Of a stretch of 6,229 nt of DNA, positions 6,229 through 6,229 are shown piece after piece. A program made the position numbers and the translations under genes. Origin of the DNA: JAZSMS01 sp045536015 (GTDB taxonomy: Bacteria > Bacillota > Clostridia > Christensenellales > QALW01); NCBI GenBank assembly GCA_045536015.1, contig JAZSMS010000134.1:1-6229 (forward strand). The letters are read 5' to 3'. The notes below the pieces were generated by a model. That model was given only the letters and a program-made list of their open reading frames with translations, had not been told where the DNA came from and ran no database searches. Each line of letters opens with the position of its first letter. The stretch's first letter is position 1.

Positions 6229-6229
6229 T

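Noticed and set aside
6156..6229. Type IV pilin leader in the 206 aa protein
   Set aside because: There is no Gly-Phe-Thr-Leu-x-Glu type prepilin peptidase site before the hydrophobic segment; the TYARY junction after the segment fits a SipW-type leader better.

Overview
The window reads as an accessory cell-surface locus from a Gram-positive member of the Firmicutes, most likely a gut-type clostridial lineage. That placement is inferred from strong AGGAGG-type ribosome binding sites, moderate-to-low GC, a BspA-type leucine-rich-repeat protein N-terminus, and two N-terminal leaders of the kind linked to SipW-type signal peptidases. No rRNA, tRNA, CRISPR array, transposase or other mobile element is visible.

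All four genes lie on the minus strand, so transcription runs from the right edge to the left. In transcription order they are: (1) a small exported or membrane-anchored protein of about 206 aa (5595-6215) that seems to start at a non-standard ATT codon or to begin beyond the edge; (2) a very large secreted or surface protein of 1557 aa (902-5575) with an N-terminal hydrophobic leader, an internal helix-rich stretch, four diverged immunoglobulin-like modules and a beta-rich C-terminal region with no wall anchor; (3) a 235 aa seven-helix membrane protein of the Lgt (prolipoprotein diacylglyceryl transferase) family in which several classical catalytic residues are replaced (155-862); (4) the first 58 codons of a secreted BspA-like protein (1-174), cut by the window edge.

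Gaps are 19 bp and 39 bp, and the last pair overlaps by 20 bp. Each gene has its own ribosome binding site and no terminator hairpin is visible between them, so a single operon whose promoter lies outside the window is the simplest reading. No stretch over 300 bases lacks a gene.

Taken together, the cluster looks like an envelope or extracellular-matrix module: two proteins with SipW-like leaders, a divergent lipid-transfer-family membrane enzyme, and a secreted repeat protein. The joint function is inference. The sequence supports export and surface location but not a specific activity. The most notable points are the ATT-start candidate, the degenerate Lgt-like active site beside genes that have no lipobox, and the unassigned architecture of the 1557 aa protein.
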